Origin: Todiramphus chloris collaris
Lineage: Eukaryota > Chordata > Aves > Coraciiformes > Alcedinidae
DNA: 64,000 nt
Assembly: GCA_025345505.1 (NCBI GenBank)
Contig: JANVCC010000012.1
Coordinates: forward strand, 10,788,138-10,852,137
Direction of reading: 5' to 3'
Shown here: piece by piece, positions 50,134 through 63,800 of the stretch
How the letters are laid out: the number at the start of each line of letters is the position of its first letter
How positions within the stretch are numbered: the first letter of the stretch is position 1
Notes under the pieces: model-generated
The model's database searches: none
Told to the model about the DNA's origin: nothing
The model's input: only the letters and a program-made list of their open reading frames with translations
Made by a program: the position numbers and the translations under genes

Positions 50134-50509
50134 GTTTAGTCTGGAGAAAAAGAGGCTGAGGTGAGACCTTATCGCTCTTTACAACTGCCTGAAAGGAGGT
50201 CGGAGTGAGGTGGGGTTCAATCCCTTCTCCCATGTAATGAGCAATGTGACAAGAGGAAACGGCCTCAAGATGCACCAGGAGAGGTTTAGGTTGGATATTA
50301 AGAAAAATTTCTTCACTGAAAGGCTTACCAAGCCCTGGAACAGGCTGCCCAGGGAAGTGGTGGAGTGGACATCCCTGGAGGTATTTAAAATATGTATAGA
50401 TGTGGTGCTGAGGGACTTGGTTTAGTAGGGGACTTGGCAGTGCTGGGTTAACAGTTGGACTCGATGATCTTAAAGGTCTTTTCCAACCTAAAAGATTCTA
50501 TGATTCTTT
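50134..50509 (+). mobile_element. CR1 LINE 3' fragment, 375 bp
   Basis: Starts in the [11 protein letters not shown] block of ORF2, includes [12 protein letters not shown] and ends with GATTCTATGATTC. 5'-truncated, with frame shifts. Confidence 0.93.
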
Positions 50510-51674
50510 ATACCCTAAGACCCTGGCAAGTTGTTTTTTTTCTGTGGAGCAGGTTTTTGTAAGTGCAACCTTGATGGAAGGCTTTAGAGCCCATCAGGAG
50601 CTCAGACCAGTCCCCATAGGGAGCTGCTCATGGAGGAGAGAGTGCAAGGCTCAAGATGGTGGACATGGGCTCTGGGGTAAGGGCACAGCCAGACACCAGT
50701 GCAGCACTGCCAGGTACACTTCTCCTGTCCCCCAGACCTTGCCCTACTGCACTCTGATTTCTTCTGCTGTTAGAAATGCTCCTTGTGGGTGATAACGGAA
50801 TAAAGCACAGGTACACATGTCTACTGAAAATGGGGGGTGGTGGGGGAAGGGAGGAAATTCTTCCTTCAAAACAGTTTCAGTTTCATTTCACGGATTTACT
50901 GGAGGTCAAAGCACAAGATAAAGAGCCCCATGGAATAATTAGCTCATGAGAATGAAAACCAAACATCAATTCAGAAACTCCTCCAAGTTAAATAGTTTTG
51001 TTCGTTTGCATTCCCACCTTCTCATATTTCTATTGTTCACACATCAGGTGTCAGCTGGTTACGTTCAGTCAAAGGGAAAAGGCATCACCATTTTCTTGAG
51101 TGCTGTTTCCCTCCTCCACCGAAACGGGTTAAAAAGAATGTGCTTTCGTGATGAAACCAAGTGCCCATCCCCTCCGGGAAGTCTGCTGTAGAGCACAGCG
51201 AGATGGCTTTACAACTTCCAAATCACCTCCCAGAAGCCCACTGTGTGGGGAAGGGACGTGAGCTCTTGAAAATCCTGCTAGAAACCTTCCTCCACCTGTG
51301 GAAAAAAGTGTAAGAGAGACAGTAGCTTTCCACGTGGAAGCCCACGGTTGTTTCCCAGTAACCTGGATATTGCAATGGTGTTTTAAAAACATGCTGCTGT
51401 TTATAAACACAGTGCAGGGTGACATTTTTCAAAGCTGGTTACCATAATTATGCACCCAGATACCAATGCAAAGCTACCTTTGAACAGCCTTCCTCTAATT
51501 GCTCTCATGATGAGCAAACTCCAGTCTAAGCACTTCACAATCTCCCTAAACTTTCACATTTGAACCATTTCAGTCACCAACGTAGAAACACCACTGCACA
51601 GCTTGTACAGGATGAAACAAAAGGACTCATAGTTTTGGTCTGTAGTCTCTTGATTCCCATGACACACCTCTAAT
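50510..51674. other. Intergenic DNA, nothing recognised
   Basis: No supported frame; a short G-rich run near 50831-50852. Confidence 0.5.
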
Positions 51675-52546
51675 GCAGATGACACCAAGCTGGGTGGAAG
51701 TGTCGATCTGCTTGAGGGTAGGGAAGCTCTACAAAGGGATCTAGATAGGCTAGACCGCTGGACCAAGGCCAATTCCATGAGTTTTAATAAGGCCAAGTGC
51801 CAGGTCCTGCACTTGGGCCACAGCAACCCCCAGCAGCGCTACAGGCTTGGGGAGGAGTGGCTGGAGAGCTGCCTGGCAGAGAAGGACCGGGGGGTGTTGA
51901 GTGATGAGCCAGCAGTGTGCCCGGGTGGCCAAGAAGGCCAATGGCATCCTGGCCTGGATCAGCAATAGTGTGGCCAGCAGGAGCAGGGAGGTGATCATTC
52001 CTCTGTTCTTGGCTTTGATGAGGCCGCACCTCAAATACTGTGTCCAGGTTTGGGCGCCTCTCTACAAGAAGGATGTTGAGGTGCTGGAGAGGGTACAGGG
52101 GCGGGCTGCAAAGCTAGGAAAGGGTTTGGAGCATGTCTCTTATGAGGAGAGGCTGAGGGATCTGGGGCTGTTTAACCTTGAGAAAAGAAGGCTGAGGGGA
52201 GACCTTATTGCCCTCTACAGCTACCTGAAGGGAAGTTGTAGTGAGGTGGGAGTTGGTCTGTTCTCCCTGGTGACAAGGGACAGAACAAGAGGAAATGGCC
52301 TGAAGTTGAACCAGGGGAGGTTCAGGCTGGGTATCAGGAAGCATTTCTTTCCAGAAAGGGTTGTCAGGCATTGGAATGGCCCACCCAGGGAGGTGGTGGA
52401 GTCACCATTCCTGGAGGTGTTTAAGAGCCAGTTAGATGTCGTGCTCAGGGACATGGTTTAGTGGTTTTTGATATGGCTAGGAATAAGGTTGGACTTGATC
52501 ATCTTGAAGGTCTCTTCCATCCAAAACTATTCTATGATTCTATGAA
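51675..52546 (+). mobile_element. CR1 LINE, 3' 870 bp
   Basis: Starts GCAGATGACACCAAGCTGGG, coding for ADDTKLGG of the reverse transcriptase active site, and ends TCTATGATTCTATGAA. Contains [17 protein letters not shown] and [17 protein letters not shown]. One frame shift near 51895 splits the frame. Confidence 0.95.
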
Positions 52547-55500
52547 TACATTTTAGGTACAATTGCAGTTGCAGGCACAGGGATTTTTTTTTTTTTACAT
52601 TTTTTCCATAGTTAATGTGAAGGGAACAATCAAAATCTGTGTTCACTGCTCCTAGGGGTAATAACCTCTGAGTAGAGCTGTAGCTTTGCCATCTGTGCAG
52701 AAAATGTAAGGAGAAAAAAAAAAGAGGCAGAAGGAGAGGGCTGCAGTGGTGAAAGGATGACATGCAAGAGCTGACCATGTAGCCTGCCATGGGAAGCCAC
52801 GTGACCCACAGAGAAATGGCATCAAAGAAAATGGTTTAGGCTTCATTCTTTCCAGGTAAATGTAATCAGAAGAAACTAGAAAATCAGAAGTCTCAGAGGT
52901 AAATTCCTGGGATACACTAATAATTTCTGGATTATTTTTACCTCTCGTTGATCTCATTATGCTTACCTCCGTGGATTAGCAAGCATTGGATTTACGAGCG
53001 TAGGAGCAGGAATTACTTGTTGCTGAAGAACAACAGAGCTGGCAGATAAAGGTAGCAACAAGTGTTAGCATCAAAGAAATAACACTGTATTCATCCAGTT
53101 TTAAGGAAGACCAAAAGCAGATGAAAATTCAAGGCACAGTGGCAGTCAGTGTGTGCTGTCCCCTATCCACGCAAGGAAGCACATTCACTTTATGTAACTA
53201 CGTATCTCTGAAAGCTGTCAGGCTGTAAAAAAGGCTGATAAAACAAAGTCCACCTCATTACAAAGTATGGCTGGTCTGAATGACAGTCAAGTGAGGACAA
53301 GGTTAAAGAGTACCAGAGGAAAAAAAACCACCTTTTCATGAGCAAATACTCAGGATTTATAGGCATCAGTTGACTACCTTCTCAGCACAAGGAAGTAATA
53401 AAACGATCCTGCATTTCCATGCTGAGTTTGCCATCACCAAGCTTTGAGTGAAAATTGGTTATAGAAGTCCTGTGGAGAATCAGAACCCCAGAGCTCTTTT
53501 TTTTTTGCCATTTGCGCTTGGTGTCAGCAAGCTATTTTTTTTCTGCTGTTAAAAGTCAAAGCATTTTTCACTCCTGCAGTTCAACGTACTGACATCCCTG
53601 CTTCACTCCCAGGCAGGACCAGGTTTGCCTCTACAGACCCATAGCCCTGTGCTTCTCCAGCTTGGTTCATGCAGCTGGGGCTTCCCTCGCACACTACCAT
53701 CTGGTTTCTCAGCTAGGGTATTTTCTGCAGTAAGCACAGAACTGCAAATGCCAAAGGTCCTCTTAGCACAGGTCTAAAAGCAAGAAGGGCTCATGTGGTG
53801 TAGAGGAGGACGTGACATTGTGTCACATTCTTTCTTAGAGAAGCTGTTGAGTGTTTAGGATACGAGAATCGGTGGTCCTTTCATTTAAAATATAAAGCAC
53901 CGTGCACTCCTGTTTGCAGGAGTAAAGAACATACAACAAATATAAATCTGCCTAAAGCCATGTGCAGCTTTGCAACAAAAGGGCTAGAAACACAAGTGTG
54001 CCATGTGCTGTGCTGGGCCAGCCCTCACCACTTGCTGGGGTGCAGCCCCAGCCCCTCAGCTGGCTGGGCTGCCCTGTGCTCTCCATAGCCCCAGTGGCAC
54101 TTGCAGTTGGTCCTTCTGTTTCATGATCTTTTCTAAGTTCAGCCATGGTGGTCTTACTTTATGCAGCTCCAAATAGCACCTGCACCCCCCTCCAACCCCC
54201 TCACGGGTGCTGTGGTTTGTGTTTCAGAGGAGCCTCTGTGGGAGCTGGCATATGATGGAGGGGCACGCAGATAGCCATGAGCTGCTGGAAGCCCTCACCC
54301 CGTTGGCACAGAAGCATGTATGCTGCACTGAACATCCCACCAAGTATTCCACAGGAGAGCCAGCTGCCCGAGGAAATGATCACAGACAACTCCAAGTGTC
54401 TGTTGTCCCTGGTGCTACTGCAGCCAGCAAAACCTATCCAGCTGCAGCGTGTGGGACATCTTCTGCAGGCTCAGTGCCTGCTGACACACTATACAGACGC
54501 ACACTGCCACCAGTCAATGTCAAAACAATGCCTCCTTTCCGTGAGGCTGAGACCCAGCAATCTCATGACATGGCAAACAGGATTTGGGAAGAGCTTGGTT
54601 TCATCCGAGGCAGCTCCTCTGCAGCAGGGCTGAGCTGTGGCAGATGAGATTTAGTGCCTGCTGGGACACGAAACCTGGGGTTACGGCCATGGGCTCACCA
54701 CAGTCTGTGAGAGCACAGCGGAGGAGAAACCTGATGAGGTGAACATGGGAAGATGTGGGGAGCAGCTGTAGGTTTGTCCCTCCTCAGCTGTTTGGACACC
54801 TGACTGGCCAGTGAGGAGGCCCAGGTGTACCAAGGGCCCAGAAAGTGTCTCATCTGAAGAGACTCTTGGACGTGACTGTCAAACACAAGAGGGGATGTTA
54901 TGAGGCCACGGACACAGTCTCACAGGCTGCTTCCTGGGGCACTGGGTAAAACATACCCCGAGTTTCAGAAGCAAAGAAATGCAGCACCCTGCAGTGAAAC
55001 AGCGTTCCCAAAACCACCTTTCTGCAATGCAGCTGGCGTGAAGCTAAAGTATCTTTTCCAGAGAGCCTCTTTTACCAAAACCCTGCGAATTCAGTGACCA
55101 CCTGAGTCAGGCAGCTCTCCCCCATGTCTAGGGAGAGCATCGGGGTGTCCTTGGGGCTGTGTGAGTACATCCAGGAGGACGTTCACAGCTGTCCTTGAAT
55201 CAGCCCGCACTGCGACACGCGGCAACCACTCCCATGGATATCCAGCAGAGCTGCTGCCATTAACTAAATCCCCTTTACTTCAATGTAGTTTATTAAATCA
55301 CATAGTCTCATAGTTAAGTATGACTCATGTAACATGTAAGTGAACATGTGTACATGAGTTCCTCCCCTTTTGCTCCATTAAAGCTACAGTTAAAAGACTT
55401 TTCCCACAGAAATACAGTGGAATTTTACTTTATTCACAGCAAATACAGTATCTGAGGGATAAGGTGCATAAACAGAGCATAAGTTGCACCTGTTTGTGAC

Positions 55501-55589
55501 ATGGTTTTTGTGGGGTTTTTTTCCATTAAAGGAGTAAAGGTGAATTTCTAATGCCCACGTCCAGCTGTGGGATGAGCAGGCTTACAGTG
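52547..55589. other. Intergenic DNA, nothing recognised
   Basis: A 146-codon frame at 54207-54647 and a 118-codon frame overlapping it have no splice context or known domain. T run at 52588-52598. Confidence 0.45.
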
Positions 55590-56450
55590 CACTAGGTGAA
55601 GAGCTGGCTGAAAGACAGAGCTTAAAAGGTTGCAATGAATGGGGCTACATCTGGCTGGCAACTGGTCACTGGTGGTGTTCTTCAGGACTCAATCCTAGGG
55701 CCCATTCTGTTCAAGATACTTGTTAATGATCTGGATGCAGGAATTGAGTGCATCATAAGCAGGTTTGCTGATGGTTCCAAAACGGGTGGTGCCATGGAGT
55801 CTCTTATGGGACAAAATGCCTTGCAGAGAGATCTAGACAGACTTGAGTTACGATTAATGGGATGGAATTTAACAAGTCAAAATGACAGTTTCTGTACCTC
55901 GAACAGAGTAATGCCAGGCACAAGTATAAACGGGGAGAGGAGTGGCTGGAGAGCAGCCCTGCAGAAAGGGGTCTGAAGGTGCTGGTTGACAGCAGGCTCA
56001 GCAGGAGTGAGGAACATTCCCTGGCAGCAAACAGAACAAAGCACATCCTAGGGTGCATTAAACACAGAAGAACCAGGCACTGAAAAGAGGTGATTATCCA
56101 GCTGTACTCAGCATTGGTTCAGCCTCACCTTGAGTGCTGTGTGCGATTCTGGGCCCTACAATTTAGGAAGGATGTGAAAGTCCTTGAATGCATCCAGAGG
56201 AGTGCTACAAAGCTGGTGAAAGGGCTAGAAGGAATGTCCCATGAGGAGAAGCCAGGGACTTCAGGCTTGGTCAAAGAGCGGGACAACCTTCCTAGAAAGG
56301 TGGTTGATGCCCCAAGCCTATCAGTGTTCAAGAGGCATTTGGGCAATGCCCTTAATAACCTAATTTAACTTCTGGTCAGCCCCAAAGTGGTCGGACAGTT
56401 GGACTGGATGATTGTTGTATGTCCCTTTCAACTGAAATAGTCTAGTTCTG
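55590..56450 (+). mobile_element. Older, decayed CR1 LINE fragment
   Basis: Covers part of the RT domain (GGVLQDSILGPILFKILVND), with the active-site motif changed to FADGSK, so the second catalytic Asp is lost. Internal deletions and stops follow, then [11 protein letters not shown] and a short C-terminal remnant. It extends further 5' than the other copies and looks older. Confidence 0.88.
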
Positions 56451-56501
56451 TTCTATTATTCTATTCTATTCTACTCTAGTCTATTCTATTCTATTCTATT
56501 C
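56451..56501. repeat. TTCTA pentamer array at the CR1 tail
   Basis: About ten imperfect copies of TTCTA directly abutting the 3' end of the CR1 at 55590-56450, probably grown from its tail repeat. Confidence 0.88.
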
Positions 56502-57752
56502 ACAAAAGAGACTATAGAAACTGCATTGAAGATACTAAGTGCTGCATTTATGTACAAAGTAATTTATTCTAAATGTTTTATTCTTGAGCCAAGGAACTGC
56601 ATTACTAGTGCATTAAATAAGAGACTTTTGCAACTTTGTGATAACAAGTGTGTACTGTATCCTCTGATTTGGGAATTGCTGCCCATTGCAACCAAGTGCC
56701 ATGCTTTGTGTGTCCTTTGCCCAGCTGTGAAAGATATGCTCCACCCAGAAGCCCCAGCATATCCCCATCTGTGTCCCACTGGGGCAAGGAGCAGGTCCCT
56801 GCAGAAGGACCAGCAGCTCCAGAGCACCCTGACCGGTACCTGCGGGCTGCCTCCCTGGAGATGTTACAGAGCTTTTTGGCATGGGAGGAGAACCCACATC
56901 CCACTGAGTCCTGCGGCAGGGCTGACTAATGGCTGAGCCACGTCTCCAGGGCACTCCAGTTTGGTTACAGCGAGCCTGTCTCCCCTCTTTTCCTGGAGGG
57001 CAGGGGCTGCCTGGGTGCTATTTGGGCTTTTTTTCCTTGCCTTTTGTCTTGGAAAAAGGGAAGTGGTCTCAGCTGTGAGCCCCTGGGCTGTCAATGTTAC
57101 CCTGACATGCGGCATGTAGGGGTCTCAGCATCACCTCAGGACCACCTTCCTTGGGCCATCACATCACGAGAGGCCTCAGTGTAGCCTGATGCTGTGAGTT
57201 GGCACCAACGCTGCCTGTAATACCAGCTTCCTGCAAGTGAACCCTAAAAATACCGGTTGGGCATCCGACACCTGCCAGCTTCTTTTTAGTCAGAGACTCT
57301 GCAACACTCAGTTTTATCTGTTCTTTCCTGCCCCGAGACAACCCCTCATGTCACTGACTCAACTGTACATAAATAATGCCCAGGTAACTTGATGCTCAGC
57401 AGGAAATCCTCGTAGCTGCTGAAAGGTTACAAGGAAGAGCTGTAACCTTCAAGCACGCACCAGGAAAAACATCTGGTGCACTTTTCAGCAAAGTGTTTAA
57501 TAACATTTATGAATCCACACCCACCGCTGAACTGGGATTATCATATATATTACTTCAAGGTGTCTGCTTTTGTTTTCAGTAAGATAATCAATGGCTCCAG
57601 TTTGTTAATCTATAAAGAGAATTAGGGCACTGTAATTGCACAGGCATGCTTGGAGGGGCCCAGATAGTTTCTTCTTTGTTTTAAGCACAATTTTGCTTGT
57701 CTCTTCCTTGTTCTTTTCTTTCTTTTTTTTTTCTTTTTTCTTTTTTTTTCAG
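56502..57752. other. Intergenic DNA, nothing recognised
   Basis: Overlapping frames of 80-136 codons at 56526-56954 are on both strands and unsupported. A pyrimidine-rich run from about 57698 leads into the exon-like segment that follows. Confidence 0.45.
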
Positions 57753-57839
57753 ACAAATTAAATACATCAGATGAATAAATCAATGGCTAAATCTACATCC
57801 CAGGAGAAGCAAGAAGTTCTTCTGTATGTCTTGCTACAA
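57753..57839 (+). other. Orphan exon-like segment
   Basis: A 50-base pyrimidine tract ends TTTTTTTTTCAG at 57752, and an 87-base segment is followed by GTAAGT at 57840. An ATG at 57771 opens MNKSMAKSTSQEKQEVLLYV then LLQ to the donor; a TAA lies in frame just upstream. I do not recognise the peptide. It could be a first coding exon, an exon of a non-coding transcript, or chance. Confidence 0.3.
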
Positions 57840-60800
57840 GTAAGTTGCTCTTTATGAAATTTTTAAAAGCCTCATATTAATTTCCTTTTTCCTGAAGTAA
57901 AAATGTTTAAACATCAAAATGTTTAAAGTATATATTACCTAGAGAAATCAAAAGGAAACTTATTGTGAAATACGCATTTAAGTATTGCCTTTCAATCTAA
58001 TCTAATTATCTGATCTAATCTAATTCTCACACTTGTTATGAACATCCTGTTGAAAAAAATATATCCCACCCAAGAAGGGGAGAAAACTCTACTGGGAGAT
58101 TTCTTAGTAGGCAGGGTGTCTCCCTTGCACACAAATGAGCACTCAGCCTCTGCTATTCCCTAACACAAAATAAATAATGTAAAGATCCTTTGAAACTACA
58201 AGAGTACATTAGGAAAAAGTGATTATAATAAGTCTCATGAGGCTGCTGTAGCACCCTGAGTGAAGCCAGGGCTGGGAGGGATGCATCACTGGGTGTCTGC
58301 CCATCTCCTGCCTTCTGCATCCTGGAGAAATGAGTTTTCCTTTTACATGGCTGGAAGTCACCCACAAAAATATCCCTTAAGCTTTAACCTGGGGAGGAAT
58401 GTGCCCTCCCTCCAACTGTACTGCTGAGCTGGGAATAGGAAAGGGGAGAGAGTTAGGAAACCAGTCCCTACTAGTGGGAGTAGAAAGTCAGTAATGGACA
58501 GTATGCATAAAAAAATCGACCACCGTTTCTTTGCATGCTTCCACTGTGCCCTCTCTGGTCACAGGGAACACTTTTGCTCTCTCTTGCTCCAGTGTTTCTT
58601 TTTTTTCTGTTTTGTCATTGCCTTCGTGCCCACACATATGCACGGAGGTCAGGTCTGAAGAACTCATCCGCCCAAGGGTATCACCACGTAGCACCAGTCA
58701 GGACAGCTGTCCTCTGTCACTGCCTTCACACGAGCGGGAAACTGAGCATTAGAAAACCAAATACAATGCCAAACTCTTAATAAACAAACACTCATATCTT
58801 TCACATATGCCCCTTTTCTGCAAGGCCTGCTATAACACCCTTTGAGATGGTTTTGGCCTCAGGGTACCAAAAGTGCAGCAAAGCTGCCATTGCAAGGCTT
58901 TTAGGGACAGACACCTGGATCTGCAGCCTCACCGATAAGGGAGAGCAGCTGCTGCTGCTGCTGCTGCTGCTGTGCCAGTGTCGGGGGACACCCAGCACGC
59001 ACCCACGTCAGCACTGGGTGATGTGCCTCGGCCCCACGTGTCTAGAAGTAATGGCTCCAGGAGTCCTCCAGACATGCCAGCACAGAGCTGCTGAGGCCCT
59101 CCCATACCAGGTCAAATGAGGCCACAGGGCCTGTACAGTCGTCGCTGCTAAAAATTAACCTGGCTCAAAATCTTGAAGTTTAAAATAAATTCTATTTTTA
59201 AAAGAGTGAGCTTATTGTTCTCCAGCTCTCAAAACAGTCATTGACCACGTTTTAAGGAAACATTCTCTCAAAATCAGTGATAAAAGTTGCTAGCAATAAC
59301 CATACCTGAGAAGGAGCATAAGTGACAAACCTTGAAAGCAGGGGTGATGAGGTGTCAGAATGCCTCAAGAAAATTATTGAGTTGATAGAAAAGTGTTTCT
59401 AAGACCTCAGCAGGAGCCCCAGGTGAGGGAGGTGCTCCAGGCAAAGCTGGGAAAATTCACCAGTGAGAGGAAACAAGTCAATGATCAAGTATGGGAATGT
59501 TACAGGATCTTCTGCTTTGGGACCCCAGCATTGAGTTCCTTCAGATGTGGGCAGAAAAGGTCCCTCTTTTTCAGGTGAGAGGGATGGCATCGAGTTCCCA
59601 CATGCTCCAGGAGCATCCCTCCGGGGCTGGCAGGTGAGCCGGGTGGTTCACGGGATGCTCCTCAGCCTTCCCACAGGCAGAGCAGTTTTTCAGCTGCAGG
59701 GGAAGAGGGGAGAACTCATGTGCAAATAAAACTGTTTCCCTCACACCTTTCATTCCTTAAGGAAAGTACAAACATATGGCGAGTTCCATAGGAATTATTA
59801 ATTATCACTTCACATCTCCTTAATGGTTTTGATTTTATTTACATCAATTAACTTACAATTGATGGCTATGAGTTTATTCAGGGTAGTTAACCCTGGAGCC
59901 CTTCGGGACAAAAATCAGGCTCTGAGCACAGCATGTTCTTGGCTCAGAGACTTGTGGCCTGAAGTACAGAACAGGATCTGCACATCTATGTTACACCTTA
60001 GTTAAAGCACCATGAACCTAAAATCACTTGTGTTTTTCACTCCCATAGTTCTCTTACTTTTGGGTGTGAGTCACCAGCTCACACGGTCCAGGGTTGAGGG
60101 TGTTTTTGCATAACTGCTCCTCTAACATTCCTCAAACAAGGGAGTCTCCTTATCAGGCTAACCTTATCTACAAATAGGACAATAGTGTAAAAGCAATAGT
60201 GCTACAAAGTAATCAGTAAATGTCTGGCTTTTTTAAAGAGTTTGAGAAGAGTCATGGTAGTAAAAGTGGATGTGCTCAGGTCTACATTGAGATGCCTCCT
60301 TTCTCCCCAAGCGAAAACTTCTTCCTCTTTACTGTTTTCTTCTTGGTCAAAACACAACTGCTGATTTTAGCATCTGTGTGTTTTGCTTTTTTGGGCAAGG
60401 ATAGATTGTACTGATCTTACTTCATCAGGGCAAAAGTACAGCCAAAGGTTGTCTGGCCCCAGGGACATGTCCTCGTACAGTTGGATACTGTGCAAAAGCT
60501 GCTAAATGGCAGAGGACTCCGATATTATGTATGAATTGGCTCGCTCTCTTTTGGCAGAGACGGGGAAGAGCTGAGCAGATGCACATTTCCTTCTTCCATC
60601 AGCCAGCAACAGCTCATCTTTTTTTATTGACCTGGAGGCAAGGACAGGAGGGATAAACACAGCAGACTGCGCCTCCTCGATCTCCCAGCAAACAACAGCC
60701 AGGAACGTTGGTCCTTTGCTGCTGGTAGCAGCTGAGTTTTCTCCATCTTCCTTCAGCATTGTGTATGAATGGTTGCGCCGAGCCCTGAGCCTGCCCGGGC

Positions 60801-63800
60801 TTGCTGGCAAGGCTTCTGCGTAAGCACCGCGGGCCAGGGCTGACTCACTGGCAGCTCCTGATGCCATTCTTCATCTCTGGCAGGATATGGGAAATGTGTC
60901 AAGCCTGGCACACAATAGTAAACATATTTCTTTGGTCTGGCATTGGTGCTTTTACCAGACCTTTTTCGTTCGGGCAGTTTGTAAATGCTGCTTTTAAGAC
61001 CGAAGACCAGAAAACACACTGGTGCCACTCCTCAGTAAAGGCAGAGATGACTTCAGCACGCTGTGTTGAGTAACAAAACTCCTATTTATTTATTTTCTTT
61101 TTTTTGTACACCACCACAGACTCGTAGCAGTGCTTTGAAGGGAGGGGACTGTTATGAATCACAGCATGAATGGGCACTTAGTGGGTGCATACGCCAGCGC
61201 TGTACGAATCAGGAAATGGCTCTTTCAGGTCTCCTTACAAAAGGAAGTGAGTCTGAAGTTTGCTAAATTTACAGAGAGAACGTTTGTGAACTTCATCTAG
61301 GGCAGGGGATGGGGGGAGGGGGGGGAAGGGAAGAATCCCTTTTCTTTCACTGTGGGTTGATACACTAATTCTGCATGTTTCTGTACGTAATTTTTAACAA
61401 CAAAGAAACCCGTGGTGGTGAGGGCTGCCTCCACCACTGCCTGCCTATCGCCCTTGGCTGCTGGGTGCACGCAGACAGAAAGGCTCCTCTGGCTTCATGC
61501 TTCAGTGTCCCCACCGTCGCTGGGAAAAGGAGAGCTTGTCTGTGTCCCTAAGGTAAAGGCATGAGTCGGCACAGAGGGAACATCACCACACACCTCTGCT
61601 CAGGCTGTCCTTCCTTCCTCCTCTGCCTCACAGGCCAGCTGCCTGCAGAGGAGGGGCACAGCAGGCTCAGAGGGGGCCTCAGCACTCCAAGCTCAGGGCT
61701 GGATGTGGCTCATTTTCAGTTCTAAGAAACAGATTACATCTTCAAAGGCACGGGTGCTGCGCCCTGGAGTTGAGTAAAGGTACTTCAGGCTAAGACTTGG
61801 AAGAGTTGGATGCAGTGGAACACAGGGTGGGGGAGGTGGTGCGGTCCTGTGGCCTTCACACCATCATGGTTGAAGGAGGAAAAACTAGGTTCTCCACTTG
61901 AGGTTGTTTTTCCTATCCAGGCATGCTGAACTCCTTGCTACCTTAAAATGCACGCTGAACAAGCCCCTGAGCCCAGACAAGGTGCTCGCATGCAGCCCTC
62001 CAGCACGCACTTGCGTAGCAGTCTCAGGGCTGCAGGCCACCTCCCTGGGGTAGAAGGGACCGATGAACCCAAGTGCTAAAGGACAGCCGCATGACACAGC
62101 ACCTGCCCTCTCTGCCAACAAGCCTATAGCAAGTGACCCATCTCGTTACTTTATGGGGCCATCCTACAAACTTCAGCTTAGTAGTGCTGAACAAGATCTG
62201 GACACTCAAGACTACACAGAAAGCACATCCTTTAGCTTTAGTCTCTGTAAATTAAATTCGTAAGTCTTGTCCAGGTTTCTATTCACACAATAAAAAGAAG
62301 CTCCCAAGCCAAGCTGTCCCATTGACCCCACTGCCATACAAAGACTCGGGGATTGTAAGTCTGAGCACAGATCTGGCTACAGCAGAGCTACTCCACGGTA
62401 CACAGTAGCCAGTCACCTGGGATCCACCTCCCTCTCTCCAGAAGACCCAGCAAAGCTTACTGATTACAAGACCGTGCCTTACTGAGGGGCCCGGTGATGG
62501 AGCATCAGATCCAGCTTACCTGCCAAAGCTGGACACAGCTCACAGGGCTGACTGGCTTTGTGTGTTAGCTGGTTGATTTAGGCCTTTAAATGCACCCAAA
62601 ATAAAAGGGCAGAGAGTTAAGAGAGCCTGGCAGCTGAGTCTGGCACAGGCATTATAGCTCTGTTATCCCAAGCAGAAAGGTGGTGTTTGAGGAACACTGG
62701 TAAGCAGCTGTGAGACATCCTCAGCCCACCTTTCATTTCTCCAGCTTGCAACACCAATGCAATGGCTACCAGTAACACCAGCTTGAAAACGTGGCATGAG
62801 AGCAGCACTCTAGTAGAATCCATGAACTTCAAGACAAGATGAAAGTCCAGAACACACTCTGGTCTTTAGCCAAAGATAGCCAGTAAGGAACTTGGCTGAC
62901 GTGAAAAAGGAGAAAACACCACAATTGCATCAATATACCAACGTTGCTTCCAGGGAGACCCTGAGAAAGCTGTCCGCTCCAGTCAGTTTAAGAACCATAC
63001 AGAGTCAAAAAAACACCAGAATCTGCTAACGGTCCAGGCTTAAGAGAATTAGAAACATCTCTATTTCTGTTAAAACAACTTCTGTTTTGTAGCTATTGTT
63101 ATCAAAGGCTTTCCTTGTAAACAAGAAGCTTTTGTACCTGTCAAAAACACGCTGCAGTGGGGCTGACCTAGCCAGCTGCCAGGCCATCCAGGTGCAACAG
63201 CCGACCCTGCTTTGAGATGCTACATGCAGGAAGGTCCAGCAGGTAGTCATGCAGGCCTCCCCAGCATGCTCAAGGAGCCAAAATGCTCCTTGGCAACAGC
63301 AGTTTATTGTGATAAACAAGGCTTTAGAAGGAGCTTGGGATTTACAGGAAGATACAGAAATAACCTTTACAAAACAAAAAAAAAAGGGGGGGGAAAAGAA
63401 AAGCATGAAGCAGGAGCTCATACTTGTTCTGAAACAAATGTGCTCACACAGAGAGTCTTCTACCAGGGCTAATAAACAGTCTAATCTACAGTTTTACGGT
63501 ATCTTGCCACAAGTGTTCATTGCATGTTTATTCAAGGCTGCAAAATGTCGCTTATTTACCTGGGCTAACAGGATTATTTCATGTTGGTGATGCTCCTTGT
63601 AGCAAAAGGAGAGGCTACGCTGCCCACTTTTACTCAGACAACTAACACTACCTACAGAAACTGCCATCCCAGTGCTGAGGGCTGCATAGGTTAAACTGAT
63701 GATCTCCCATTCTATGATTTCCACATTGCAGAGATTAAAGTTGTGTTTTTAAGAGAGAGCACTGCAACCTGACCCCAACATACCTGCTAACGACCACTAC

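Noticed and set aside
60502..60867. 121-codon minus-strand frame starting MASGAASES
   Set aside because: Start-like beginning, but no CpG island, promoter or homology; other frames overlap.
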